From contig NZ_SLWO01000008.1 in NCBI RefSeq assembly GCF_004340665.1, positions 124,001 through 188,000 on the forward strand: a stretch of 64,000 bases of DNA. Reading direction: 5' to 3'. A program made the position numbers and the translations under genes. Position 1 is the stretch's first letter. The number at the start of each line of letters is the position of its first letter. The stretch comes from Pedobacter psychrotolerans. Its GTDB lineage: Bacteria; Bacteroidota; Bacteroidia; Sphingobacteriales; Sphingobacteriaceae. Shown piece by piece: positions 17,780 to 27,254 of this stretch. The notes beneath the pieces were generated by a model, which was not told where the DNA came from, ran no database searches, and worked only from the letters and a program-made list of their open reading frames with translations.

Positions 17780-19933
17780 TTATGCTTTAACGCCGCTAAT
17801 GATCCATCCAGCAAACTTCTTATCTTCATTCAACTGCGCAAGTTTTTCCTGGTCATGGTCGGCAATTGAATCGCCAGCCATAAATAAAGCGATATATTGA
17901 TCTGTAAAAAAGATCCACTCTTTAATGGCAGATATACTGTTTACCGGATCTAAATACACGATAACTAGATCAAACTGTTCACTAAATCCATCAAATGTTT
18001 GATCAATCCCTTCCTCATGCTCCTTTTCCAGCAGTGATTTACCACCCAAATCATTGCTTAAAAAAGTAATGGATTGATTTGCCACAATGGTTGATCCCGC
18101 TAAGATATTTCCAATAGACTGATTGGTAGAAATTTTTAACTTTTCCAGCTCTAAGGCTATTTCAGCATTACCAATCAGTAGAATCTTTTTGCCTAATGAA
18201 GCAAATGAATAGGTTAAGCCAACCAGTGTGAAAATTGGTGATCTGGATGACTTTAAACTGGTGATTCCTAAAACTTTTTGATGTGATGTGGTAAGCAGAT
18301 GATCAATTTCAAAGCGCAAGGCCCGTATTTGATCTTTGAATAAGGATATTTCCTGATCTGTATGTTCCTCTTCCCAGATTTTGGCAATATCTCTGTTTTT
18401 AGGTTTGATGAAATTCAACTCACCAATCACTTTGCCTTTGGTGGCTACTTTTAGTTCTTTAGCATTATTAATAGAATGATCTAAAAAGTAGATTATCAAT
18501 AACAGGAAGAAACAAATCGCAAAACTCGCCACCATACTCAATGCCATGTACAATGCTTTTTTCGAAGATTCCGGTACGGTAGGCACCCCTTCTTGAACCA
18601 ATTGTAACCGCAGACCAATATTTTTATCCAGGCTGGTTTGGTTATAACGACTTAATATCTCCAGATATTCTTTGGTTGCTACATCAGCATTGCGTTCGTA
18701 ATTTTGAACCCCTGCATCGAAGGGAACCATTCCGGTAAATTTTGCATTGAGTTTATCCAATTCCCGGTCGATGTCTTTTATGCCTGCAGTTGTTTTTTCT
18801 AAGTCTATCCCTAAAGATATGCGTCGTTGAACCAGCGTTTGTTTCGCTACAAGCGGGTCGCTTACGTAGCGGTCATTTGATTTTAGTAATTTTGAGCTCA
18901 GCAAAAGTTGCAAGGAATCAACTTTCATTTTATCTGTAGCTTTATAGCCGCCATCCAGATAAACATTCTCCGCAGCCTCAATTTTGTTTTTTAAATTAAT
19001 AATATCCTGATTATCAGAGATGACTTCGGCCCCAAGATATTTATCACTGTACCGGCCATCTAATTTTTCGTTTACACTTTTTAATGCAGCCAATGCAGCT
19101 TGCCTGTCAATTAAAGCCTGGCTTTTTTTATTTTCGTTATCTGTAATTTGCTGATAAATAATTTGCGATTGCTTATCAAGATTTAATACCCCGTTCTTAA
19201 TTTTGTAATCTTTTAACTGTCTTATCCGATCGTTCATCACCGCCTCTTTTTTCTGCAGGAGCGAATCTAATACCAGGATGGATGTATTTTTATTGCTAAT
19301 CTGATCTAAACTGTAGTTATTAATGAAATCGTTAGAGAGTGTATTCACCACAAAAACAGAAAGTAAGGTGTTTTGAGATAAAAAATCTACTGAAATAAAA
19401 TCGCTGTTCTGCTCATGGGATATACTCAGCTTTTTATTCAGGCTTTCTTCATCATAGGCCATAGATTTAACCAGGTCGTAAAGCATTAACCTGCCATTAT
19501 TATCCAAGGGCGTTAATACCTCTCTTTTTATCAACCGGCTCTCAAATAAATTAATGGCTTCCTGTCTTTGGGCAGCACTCAGATTTTTGAGGTCAGCACT
19601 TAATGGTTTGAAAGGTGCCTGTGGATTTTTGAGGTCGTGTATGATCAATCTGTAGGATAGAAGGCTCATGTTCTTCGGCATTTTCATGACATCGATAATC
19701 GTGGTAAACTGCTGGTTCAGTTTAATAATGATGTCGGGGCCAGAATAACCTTGTAACTCGGATGCTACCTGTCGGGATGGGTCTAGCAAACCTGTAGAGA
19801 TCTTTGCTTCAGATTTATATTCTTTTGGAAGGTTTTTGACAAAGAAAAACGTTATGATAAGGGTAATCGCAGGGACTGAAATAATCAGCCACCTGTATTT
19901 TCGCATGAGGTTTAAAAATTCTTGAATGTTCAT
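17780..19933 (-). CDS. Wzz/Wzc-like polysaccharide co-polymerase with degenerate BY-kinase domain
   Basis: 717 residues. A first span lies at about 13-30 (LIISVPAITLIITFFFV), then a long periplasmic region with predicted coiled coil (about 225-430), and a second span at about 465-490. The C-terminal cytoplasmic part (about 535-717) has the fold order of a bacterial tyrosine kinase. Where Walker A should read GEGKT there is TSLKSSRSP, the second nucleotide motif is ILLIGNAE without the expected Asp, and there is no tyrosine-rich tail. It should set chain length and bridge to the exporter, but probably does not phosphorylate. It begins six bases after the TolC-like gene. Confidence 0.86.
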   Translation of the reverse strand: MNIQEFLNLMRKYRWLIISVPAITLIITFFFVKNLPKEYKSEAKISTGLLDPSRQVASELQGYSGPDIIIKLNQQFTTIIDVMKMPKNMSLLSYRLIIHDLKNPQAPFKPLSADLKNLSAAQRQEAINLFESRLIKREVLTPLDNNGRLMLYDLVKSMAYDEESLNKKLSISHEQNSDFISVDFLSQNTLLSVFVVNTLSNDFINNYSLDQISNKNTSILVLDSLLQKKEAVMNDRIRQLKDYKIKNGVLNLDKQSQIIYQQITDNENKKSQALIDRQAALAALKSVNEKLDGRYSDKYLGAEVISDNQDIINLKNKIEAAENVYLDGGYKATDKMKVDSLQLLLSSKLLKSNDRYVSDPLVAKQTLVQRRISLGIDLEKTTAGIKDIDRELDKLNAKFTGMVPFDAGVQNYERNADVATKEYLEILSRYNQTSLDKNIGLRLQLVQEGVPTVPESSKKALYMALSMVASFAICFFLLLIIYFLDHSINNAKELKVATKGKVIGELNFIKPKNRDIAKIWEEEHTDQEISLFKDQIRALRFEIDHLLTTSHQKVLGITSLKSSRSPIFTLVGLTYSFASLGKKILLIGNAEIALELEKLKISTNQSIGNILAGSTIVANQSITFLSNDLGGKSLLEKEHEEGIDQTFDGFSEQFDLVIVYLDPVNSISAIKEWIFFTDQYIALFMAGDSIADHDQEKLAQLNEDKKFAGWIISGVKA

Positions 19934-19939
19934 ACTTGC

Positions 19940-20614
19940 TTATTTCACGTTTTCTAATGCCACACCAATTAATGCTTCGAGGGATTCTTTGGCTTTTAAT
20001 AAATTAAGCTCCGCCAATAACCGCTCCGAATTGGCATATGATGTGATCGTCTTCGCTTTGGTATAATCATCCAAACTCGTTTCACCTTTTTCAAATCTAT
20101 ACCTAAGCCCATCACTGGCCACTTTGTTATCTGTATAGGTTTGTGCCTTAACTTTTAGATCAGCAGCTTCACGCAAATATTCATAATAGTTTTTTTTTAC
20201 TTCTGAAGTTAATAATATGTCGTATTCCTGGGCCTGATAAATTTTTTCGTTATGTTCCTCTTTGGCCTGCCTTACGAATGCGGGTGTTCTGAATAAAATC
20301 CCCATGTTAAAAAAAATACCAAGCTGCAAGCCATTTAGTGTATAGTTATTGGTGGTGTTGATTTTGGATGCGTTGGTTGGGCTATAGTTATAAGAAGCGG
20401 TAAATGCATCTAAATAAGTAGCCTTTGCCACTCCAACTTTAGCTTTTGCACTTAGTTCACTGGCTTTATACATCTTTCTCTTAGGATAATTTTGTTTAGC
20501 CAATTCAACATACTTTTCCAATAATGCATAATTAATATTGCCAATGAAACTCTCTTGAGCAGAGGCATTAAAGGAAAAAAAAAGAATAATGATAAATAGG
20601 GTAATTCTGGTCAT
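19940..20614 (-). CDS. Half-length TolC-family outer-membrane protein
   Basis: 224 residues with a clear signal peptide (MTRITLFIIILFFSFNASA-QE). Long amphipathic helices contain the outer-membrane efflux pattern (AKAKVGVAKATYLDAF; LRYRFEKGETSLDDYTKAKT). Usual family members are about 400-480 residues and contain two repeats; this has only one repeat's worth. The frame is intact from a good start to a stop, with no frameshift seen. It is the first gene of the exopolysaccharide run, directly before the co-polymerase, where a Wza-type exporter would be expected. It may form part of the outer-membrane export route. Confidence 0.8.
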   Translation of the reverse strand: MTRITLFIIILFFSFNASAQESFIGNINYALLEKYVELAKQNYPKRKMYKASELSAKAKVGVAKATYLDAFTASYNYSPTNASKINTTNNYTLNGLQLGIFFNMGILFRTPAFVRQAKEEHNEKIYQAQEYDILLTSEVKKNYYEYLREAADLKVKAQTYTDNKVASDGLRYRFEKGETSLDDYTKAKTITSYANSERLLAELNLLKAKESLEALIGVALENVK

Positions 20615-20881
20615 TTATTTATAATAGTGTCTGCTGGTTGGAGGGGGAAAGTAAAAATTTTATTCAAAACGCAATTTCAAATCTAACGAATTAGAATATT
20701 CTTTTCTAGAGACTAAATATATTTATTCCGTTTGGTTGTAAGATTTTGAATATCCACAATGATCATCTTGTCAACTATCTTCAAATAGCAAACAAATTTG
20801 CCTGTCACAATAGATGTAATATACAACAAAAGAATTTATTTAGCAGAAACTGATCAACCCATCTTCGAGAACCTGATAAAC
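20615..20881. other. Intergenic region upstream of the exopolysaccharide operon
   Basis: About 270 bp of AT-rich sequence between the operon's first gene and the SusD-like gene's terminator. On the minus strand TAGATTTG (20685-20678) matches the Bacteroidota -7 box, 64 bases before the start, but no TTTG box lies at the right distance upstream. No repeats were seen. Confidence 0.4.
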
Positions 20882-20919
20882 AAAAAGAGGTTGATCATTT
20901 TATCAATGATACAACCTCT
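20882..20919 (-). terminator. Intrinsic terminator after the SusD-like gene
   Basis: AGAGGTTG (20886-20893) pairs with CAACCTCT (20912-20919), extended by ATCATT/AATGAT with one bulge. On the minus strand the stem is followed by a T run (20886-20882). It lies 24 bases past the SusD-like stop. Confidence 0.8.
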
Positions 20920-20943
20920 ATAATAATTGGTTAAAAAAAATAT

Positions 20944-22341
20944 TTAATTATTATCCCACCACAGGCGATCCGTAATTTTAGCTTTTTGCTGCGGTTGAGG
21001 ATTTGAAATAATTTCAGAATTTGGATATAAAACCCTTCTTGGAATTTCTGATAATGCATTTTTTACTTTTGATAAAACAGGAAACCCTGTTCTACGCCAA
21101 TCGGTGTAGTTTTCTGGATTCAGGAAGTTAGACACAAATTTTTCCTCAATAATCAATTTTATTGCATTGGTAGCATTAAGAGCCCCCCTTGCGGCCAGGT
21201 AACTGTTGACGTCAGCTATACTGACGCCTAATTTTTCCATGTGGCGCTGAACACCTTCTACATAAAAAGGTTGTGCGGCATTGGCACCAGAAATGATAAA
21301 AGTAGCTTCAGCTTTTAAGAAAGCAGCTTCAGTATAATTAACCAAATAATTACTGGCACTGGCACCAGCATAAAAATCTGCAGGAATGGAATAAGATTCC
21401 AAACTACCGATTTCTTCGAGTCCAATCTGCCTGCCGGTGTATAAGCCGGTTTGAACGGCTGGTTTAACCATTTTGCTCAGTCTTGGGTCATTTCTTAACT
21501 TAAGCTGATCAACAAAAGTATTCGCCAGTACGAAGGTACTACTAGGTAAAAAATTCTGCTGCCATGGGTTTTCAGCACCTGCAGAACCACTGAACGCAAT
21601 TTTGAAATCGTCATCATTGTTTTGCATGCCATTATTTAGTGCGGTTAAAGCCAGTTGTGCCTGTGCTGCTGCTGATGTACCAGGTGCCTTAGTAAGGTGC
21701 ATATAGTAGCGTGCTTTTAGGGTGTAGGCCAGCTTTTCCCATTTAGCCATGTTGCCGAGATATATCAGGTCATCTGCACCAGGCGCTAAACCTGCATTTT
21801 TTTCAAGATCTGCAATGCCATCATCTAATAACTTTTGCAGTTGTACGTAAATCTGTTGTTGTGAATCGTAAACAGGAGTAAGTATTTCTTTTCCCTTAAA
21901 AGCCTGGCTGTAGGGAATATCTCCGAAAGCATCAGTAGTATAACCTAAGGTATAAGCACTCAGTATTTTCGAAATACCAGCATAATTGAAGTTACCATTG
22001 GCTGTGGCTTTTATATTTAGCAGGTTGAGGTTGTTTAACGTGCGAACATATATGCTATTCCAATCGCCATCCATATCTATGTTATACATTTGATAAGTGC
22101 CAAAATTGGGTGCTACCTGGTTCAAAGCCATTACCTGTAAGTACTGCTGAAGAACTACACTCAGGTTTCCATCACCTGATGCATTTATGTTTTGCGAGAT
22201 GAGCATTTGAATAGGGGGAAGCATCAGTGATTCCTTCACGTCTATTGGCCTGTTAGGATCATCGTTTACGTCTATATATTTTTTGCAGCCAGCAAAAGCT
22301 GTGATCAATGCAAAACTTAGAATAAAATATATCTTTTTCAT
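20944..22341 (-). CDS. SusD/RagB-like outer-membrane lipoprotein (SusD-like_2)
   Basis: 465 residues. The signal peptide ends in a lipobox (AFAG-C, Cys19), so it is a lipoprotein facing the cell exterior. The region from DVNDDPNRP through the TPR-like helices (SKILSAYTLGYTTDAFGDIPYSQAFKG) is typical of the SusD-like_2 family (PF12771). It would cap the TonB-dependent channel encoded immediately upstream and bind the ligand. No glycosidase, peptidase, sigma factor or anti-sigma gene accompanies the pair, so the substrate is unknown. Confidence 0.92.
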   Translation of the reverse strand: MKKIYFILSFALITAFAGCKKYIDVNDDPNRPIDVKESLMLPPIQMLISQNINASGDGNLSVVLQQYLQVMALNQVAPNFGTYQMYNIDMDGDWNSIYVRTLNNLNLLNIKATANGNFNYAGISKILSAYTLGYTTDAFGDIPYSQAFKGKEILTPVYDSQQQIYVQLQKLLDDGIADLEKNAGLAPGADDLIYLGNMAKWEKLAYTLKARYYMHLTKAPGTSAAAQAQLALTALNNGMQNNDDDFKIAFSGSAGAENPWQQNFLPSSTFVLANTFVDQLKLRNDPRLSKMVKPAVQTGLYTGRQIGLEEIGSLESYSIPADFYAGASASNYLVNYTEAAFLKAEATFIISGANAAQPFYVEGVQRHMEKLGVSIADVNSYLAARGALNATNAIKLIIEEKFVSNFLNPENYTDWRRTGFPVLSKVKNALSEIPRRVLYPNSEIISNPQPQQKAKITDRLWWDNN

Positions 22342-22363
22342 GTTGATTATTGCTATGTGGTGC

Positions 22364-25300
22364 TTACAAAGTTAATTTCAGACTAAAATCTACTGATCTT
22401 GAGGTAGGGGTAGAGAAGGAATAAATTCCCTGCGAACCATTGGAAGAACCAAATGAACTTACTTCAGGGTCTCCGCCAGTAAAGTGTGGTGCGTAAATCC
22501 ATAAATTTCTACCTGTAACCTGTATGCCCATTGTTTTGAATGGTGTTTTTTGAAGCCAGGTCGGTTTTAAATTATAACCGAAACTTACATTTCTCAACTT
22601 GATGTAAGTACCATCCTGAATAACGGATTCCAGGATACTATTGATCCTTTGGTAATACGCCTGGCCTGAAACCGAAACAGTATTGGGTAATCCGGTGGTG
22701 GCATTAACGCCTTCCACTACTCTGGGTTCACGGTTTTCAGTTACTTTTGGTGTGCCATAGAAATAGCCATAGCCATCAACATTGTTCTGGATATCACCAC
22801 CTTTTTTCATATCAAAGGAGAAACTTAAAGTAAATTGTTTGTACTTAAAGTTATTGATAATGCCACCCATCCAATCTGGATTAATATTACCAATGATGCC
22901 TTGCTCATCTGCTGCAAATGGTAATCCATCATCACCGATGGATAATTTACCATCACTGTTTCTGGCATAACGGGTTCCATAAATTACGCCATAAGGTTGA
23001 TTGGCCAGAATAAAGGTAAAACCATTACCAATCTGATTAAGGTTATTATAAATAGATAAGACTTTGTTCCTGATTCTGCTATAATTCAGTGTCAAATCCC
23101 AGCTAAAATTTTCTGTTTTAATGGGTTTAGCATTTAAGAGCACTTCGATACCCCTGTTGCGCATAGATGCAGTATTCACACTGGTTGAATTAAATCCGGT
23201 TGAAGGCGCAAGCGCTACATTCGGAATAATTCCATTTATTGTTTTTTTATCGAAATAGGTCACTTCCAAACCGATGCGGTTTTTAAAGAAACCTGTTTCC
23301 AGGCCAACTTCAAATTCATTAATCCGTTCATTTTTTAAGTTAGGATCGCTCAGCACCGTACTAATCAAAAAGCCGGACTGACCTTGATACGGAAAAGCAA
23401 TGTTTCTAACTGTTTGTGATTCATATGGTGTAAGCAGACTATACGGTCCTATACTTGCATTTCCAACGGTACTATATGATACCCTTAATTTTCCGAAGCT
23501 CATGATATCAGACACTTCCTTAGAAAAGAAATTAGAGAAAATAAAACTTGTTGCTGCAGATCCATAAGGATAAAAGCTATTGTTTTTTGCCAATACAGAA
23601 GTACCATCATACCTTCCGGTAAGAGAAAGAATCAGGAATTTTTTATAGTCGATATTTGATTGCAGATAAAAACCTATTTTTCTGCTTAAGTAGCTGGTTT
23701 CTGTAAATTTAACTGTTGAAGTAGATCCTATATTATCAAAGCCTGGAACGGTAATTCCAAGTCCATTGGCATAAGCATTTTCAGAATAGGTGGAGATGAT
23801 GTTATTCCCTAAGATGGCATCGATATTAAAATCGCCGAAGCTTTGATTGGCTCCGATAATCAAGTCATTATTATATTGTCTGAAATTGGTGTTACTATTA
23901 ACAATCCGACCATTGGGGTTGGATACAGAAAGTAAAGATTCATGATATTTCGCTTGTTCGGTATATACATCAGCACCAAAACGTTCTGTAATAGTTAACC
24001 AGCTCAATGGCTTATAGTTGGCATTAAAAGTGGGTAAAAACCGATTAACTACTGATGTGTTGCTGATATTATCCAATACCCAGTACGGATTGTTTCTTGA
24101 AAAACGGTATAAACGTTGTGTTCCGTCAGAATTTAGTGAGGGTTGAAGATCATAAGAAACTGGTGCGGTAAAGATTGTCCAAACCGGACTTTCTAAAGCA
24201 TAACCTTCAGGTAATCTATTATTTTTAGTGTTGGCATAATTAAGAGAGAATGTAACATCAAGGTCTTTAAGTATTTGTGTGCTGAATTTTCCAAAGACTG
24301 TATTTCTGTCAAATGAAGTGTGAGGTACCGTACCATCTTGTGAAAGATTGGTGTAGGATATAAAATAAGTACCTGATGGACCACCACCATTTATGCCGAT
24401 GGTATTCGTATAGGTTTTCCCGGTTTTGAAAAATAAATCAGATTGATCATAAACTTTTGCTGGCTGTCCGTTTATTTTTAGGGTATCCATTCTCGCTCCC
24501 CAGGAGGTACTTGTTTTTTGGTTTACACCATCAAAATATACCCCGTTTGATCCTAACGAATATTTATTTTGAATCTCCGGCAGTAAAGGTGTCTCTAAGG
24601 ATAGTGAAGATGAAAAACTCAATGTGGGTTTCTTGTTTTGCATTCCCGTTTTCGTGGTGATGATAATCACGCCTTTTGCACCATCGGAGCCATAAAGGGC
24701 TGTTGCTGCTCCACCTTTTAAAACATTAATACTTTCGATAATATTAGGATCTAAATCTGCTATTCTGTTGGTTCCCGGTCCCGAATTCAGGTTTCCAGTT
24801 TCATCATTGTTTACAGGAATCCCATCAATCACCATTAAAGCTTCATTATTTCCATAAAGGGAATTGGCACCCCTGATTACTATTCTGGATGAGCTACCGG
24901 GCGTGCCGGATGAACTGGTAATCTGTACCCCTGAAACTTTACCAGCCAATGCGTTTACCAAATTGGGTTCTTTAGTTTGGGTAAGCTGTTCTCCCTTTAC
25001 CTCTTGCGAACTGTAGGTAAGGTTGCGTTTTTCGCGTTTAACACCCAATGCGGTAACCACTACTTCGTTCAGGTTCTGCTGATCATCTTTAAGCGTAATG
25101 GACAACGTACTTTGCCCGGTGTAAGCAAATTCCTTGGTCTGGTAGCCTATTCCGCTAATAATCAGTACAGATGGATTTGCACTTTTGATGGAGAATTTTC
25201 CTTGTGCGTCTGTAGATACTCCCTGGGATGTACCTTTTACCTTAATTGAAATACCGGGTAGGGGCGTTCCTTCGGGAGCCGTAATTGTACCACTTATGAG

Positions 25301-25375
25301 TGACGTTTGGGCTTGCAGCTGTATAAAACACAGCATAGCTACTGCAAGAAAGGCAGCTTTAAGTTTGGTTATCAT
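22364..25375 (-). CDS. SusC/RagA-family TonB-dependent outer-membrane transporter
   Basis: 1003 residues. A signal peptide (about 1-22) is followed by a CarboxypepD_reg-like beta domain (about 27-105, SGTITAPEGTPLPGISIKVKG), a TonB-box-like stretch (NEVVVTALGVKREKR) and the plug domain with NALAGKVSGVQI and RGANSLYGNNEAL. A long beta barrel ends in DFSLKLTL. It imports oligosaccharides or peptides using TonB energy. It is followed 22 bases later by its SusD partner. It is transcribed divergently from mgtE. Confidence 0.95.
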   Translation of the reverse strand: MITKLKAAFLAVAMLCFIQLQAQTSLISGTITAPEGTPLPGISIKVKGTSQGVSTDAQGKFSIKSANPSVLIISGIGYQTKEFAYTGQSTLSITLKDDQQNLNEVVVTALGVKREKRNLTYSSQEVKGEQLTQTKEPNLVNALAGKVSGVQITSSSGTPGSSSRIVIRGANSLYGNNEALMVIDGIPVNNDETGNLNSGPGTNRIADLDPNIIESINVLKGGAATALYGSDGAKGVIIITTKTGMQNKKPTLSFSSSLSLETPLLPEIQNKYSLGSNGVYFDGVNQKTSTSWGARMDTLKINGQPAKVYDQSDLFFKTGKTYTNTIGINGGGPSGTYFISYTNLSQDGTVPHTSFDRNTVFGKFSTQILKDLDVTFSLNYANTKNNRLPEGYALESPVWTIFTAPVSYDLQPSLNSDGTQRLYRFSRNNPYWVLDNISNTSVVNRFLPTFNANYKPLSWLTITERFGADVYTEQAKYHESLLSVSNPNGRIVNSNTNFRQYNNDLIIGANQSFGDFNIDAILGNNIISTYSENAYANGLGITVPGFDNIGSTSTVKFTETSYLSRKIGFYLQSNIDYKKFLILSLTGRYDGTSVLAKNNSFYPYGSAATSFIFSNFFSKEVSDIMSFGKLRVSYSTVGNASIGPYSLLTPYESQTVRNIAFPYQGQSGFLISTVLSDPNLKNERINEFEVGLETGFFKNRIGLEVTYFDKKTINGIIPNVALAPSTGFNSTSVNTASMRNRGIEVLLNAKPIKTENFSWDLTLNYSRIRNKVLSIYNNLNQIGNGFTFILANQPYGVIYGTRYARNSDGKLSIGDDGLPFAADEQGIIGNINPDWMGGIINNFKYKQFTLSFSFDMKKGGDIQNNVDGYGYFYGTPKVTENREPRVVEGVNATTGLPNTVSVSGQAYYQRINSILESVIQDGTYIKLRNVSFGYNLKPTWLQKTPFKTMGIQVTGRNLWIYAPHFTGGDPEVSSFGSSNGSQGIYSFSTPTSRSVDFSLKLTL

Positions 25376-25872
25376 GTTGGTTTGGTTGTTGGTCTGCTCA
25401 AATTTAAGCGACTTAAAAACCAGATCATTTGAGGATTTTATCAGGTATTAACCATAATTTAACAAGAATGTTACGCAAGTGTTAAATGCACTGTATGTCA
25501 GTCTAAAATGTGGACAATGATGAACGCGTGTTATTATTTTTATAACTTCTTAATTTAATATTTTAGATCATCATCACCAATGAAGCTTACACTTTAAACA
25601 TTGTCATACCATCTGTCATTTTAGTTGCCTGAAAAATGAAAATGCTTCCAATTTTTTTTGAAGCATCTATATCGGTATATTCATAATATTAAAGAATTAT
25701 TAAATCCTTAAGGTTGAAGATCAAAATAATTTCATTTAAAGGCATACAGCGATTATTTAGGCCACATAGCTCATGAATTAACGGATACACTGTTGGCTTT
25801 TTAAAAAATAAAAATGCACCTTTGCGAACCGCTAATAGAGGTTTTGGCATGTATTAAATTAAATAGTTGTTT
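25376..25872. other. 497-bp divergent intergenic region with a hairpin at 25642-25666
   Basis: ATGCTTC (25642-25648) pairs with GAAGCAT (25660-25666) around an A/T-rich loop. It belongs to no neighbouring gene end and may be a relic terminator or part of a small RNA. Nothing else structured was seen, and no Mg2+-sensing riboswitch was recognised before mgtE. Confidence 0.4.
25793..25824 (+). promoter_or_regulatory. Candidate mgtE promoter
   Basis: TTGG (25793-25796), a 20-base spacer and CACCTTTG (25817-25824) approximate the Bacteroidota -33/-7 pattern TTTG-N19-TAnnTTTG, 49 bases ahead of the mgtE ATG. The first base of the -7 box deviates from consensus. Confidence 0.4.
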
Positions 25873-27249
25873 ATGGAAGAAATGGTTGTAGAAGAGGTTC
25901 AGGAACTACTTGAGAAACAAGATGATATTGCCTTAAAGAAATATCTTGATGCACTGAATATCTCCGATGTAGAAGAATTGATTGATGAACTTCCACAATG
26001 TGCAGCCAAATTCATCGAAACCATTTCCCTCAACAGGGCTGTAAACGTATTTCGTATTCTTGATTTTCCTACCCAGGAACGGATCATTAAAAAGCTATCA
26101 GGTAACAAGTTAAATCAAATTATAAAAGATTTACCACCTGATGACCGTACCGCACTTTTTGGTGAAATGAAAGGCGATGTGGTAAAAAAAATGATTTCCC
26201 TTTTACCATCTGAAGAACGAAAGGAATCACTTGCGCTTTTAGGTTATAACGAATATAGTATTGGTCGATTAATGACGCCAGATTATATTGCTGTAAAACC
26301 AGAATGGTCAGTAGCAAGGGTGTTATCTCATATCCGTCGTTATGGAAAAAATTCCGAAACCATTGATGTGGTTTATGTGATCGATAAAGATGGCGTATTG
26401 CTGGATGATATTAGGATTCGTGAAGTTTTACTGGCAGATCCTGATTCGATAATCGGAGAACTAACCGACAAACGCTTTATCGCCTTAAAGGCAAATGATC
26501 CTCAGGAAGATGCCATTAACATTTTCAGGATGAACAATAGGGTAGCTTTACCCGTTGTAGACGAAAATAATATTCTTCTGGGTATTGTAACTGTTGATGA
26601 TATCCTCTGGATTGCCAATGAAGAGTATACAGAAGATATGCACAAAATTGGTGGTACAGAAGCTTTGGATGAGCCCTACCTGGATATTCCAATTTTAAAA
26701 TTAGTGAAAAAACGTGCAGGCTGGTTAATTGTACTCTTTTTAGGGGAGATGTTAACTGCAACAGCCATGCAGCACTTTGAAATAGAACTCGAAAAGGCGG
26801 TGGTACTTTCGCTATTTATTCCCTTAATTATGAGTAGTGGCGGTAACAGTGGCTCACAGGCTTCAACTTTGATTATTCAAGCCATGGCACTTGGTGAAGT
26901 AACCATAGCAGAATGGTGGCGCGTGATGCGTCGTGAGCTCATTTCAGGTAGCATGCTTGGTGTAATATTGGGGACAATAGGCTTTATCCGAATCATCACC
27001 TGGCAGCAACTTCATTTATATGACTATGGACCACATTTTTTCTTAATTGCCGCAACCATATTTTTTACACTGGTAGGCATTGTGTTATGGGGAAGTTTAA
27101 TTGGTTCTATGATGCCCATTATACTCAAAAAGCTTAAGCTGGATCCCGCAACGTCATCGGCACCGTTTGTAGCAACTATGGTGGATGTAACCGGTATTGT
27201 AATCTACTTTAGCGTAGCGGTATTGATTTTAAAAGGAGTTTTATTATAA
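25873..27249 (+). CDS. mgtE: Magnesium transporter MgtE
   Basis: 458 residues. An N-terminal helical superhelix (about 1-125) precedes two CBS domains (about 130-255: GRLMTPDYIAVKPEWSV; RVALPVVDENNILLGIVTVDD). The membrane domain (about 280-458) has five spans and the conserved SSGGNSGSQASTLIIQA pore segment. It is a Mg2+ channel gated by Mg2+ binding to the cytoplasmic domains. ATG 25873 is preferred over an in-frame TTG two codons earlier. A HAD hydrolase gene follows five bases later and is likely co-transcribed. Confidence 0.94.
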   Translation: MEEMVVEEVQELLEKQDDIALKKYLDALNISDVEELIDELPQCAAKFIETISLNRAVNVFRILDFPTQERIIKKLSGNKLNQIIKDLPPDDRTALFGEMKGDVVKKMISLLPSEERKESLALLGYNEYSIGRLMTPDYIAVKPEWSVARVLSHIRRYGKNSETIDVVYVIDKDGVLLDDIRIREVLLADPDSIIGELTDKRFIALKANDPQEDAINIFRMNNRVALPVVDENNILLGIVTVDDILWIANEEYTEDMHKIGGTEALDEPYLDIPILKLVKKRAGWLIVLFLGEMLTATAMQHFEIELEKAVVLSLFIPLIMSSGGNSGSQASTLIIQAMALGEVTIAEWWRVMRRELISGSMLGVILGTIGFIRIITWQQLHLYDYGPHFFLIAATIFFTLVGIVLWGSLIGSMMPIILKKLKLDPATSSAPFVATMVDVTGIVIYFSVAVLILKGVLL

Positions 27250-27254
27250 ATAAA

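Noticed and set aside
25642..25666. Hairpin before mgtE as a Mg2+ riboswitch
   Set aside because: It is a single 7-bp stem 200 bases upstream, lacks the M-box architecture and lies ahead of the candidate promoter.
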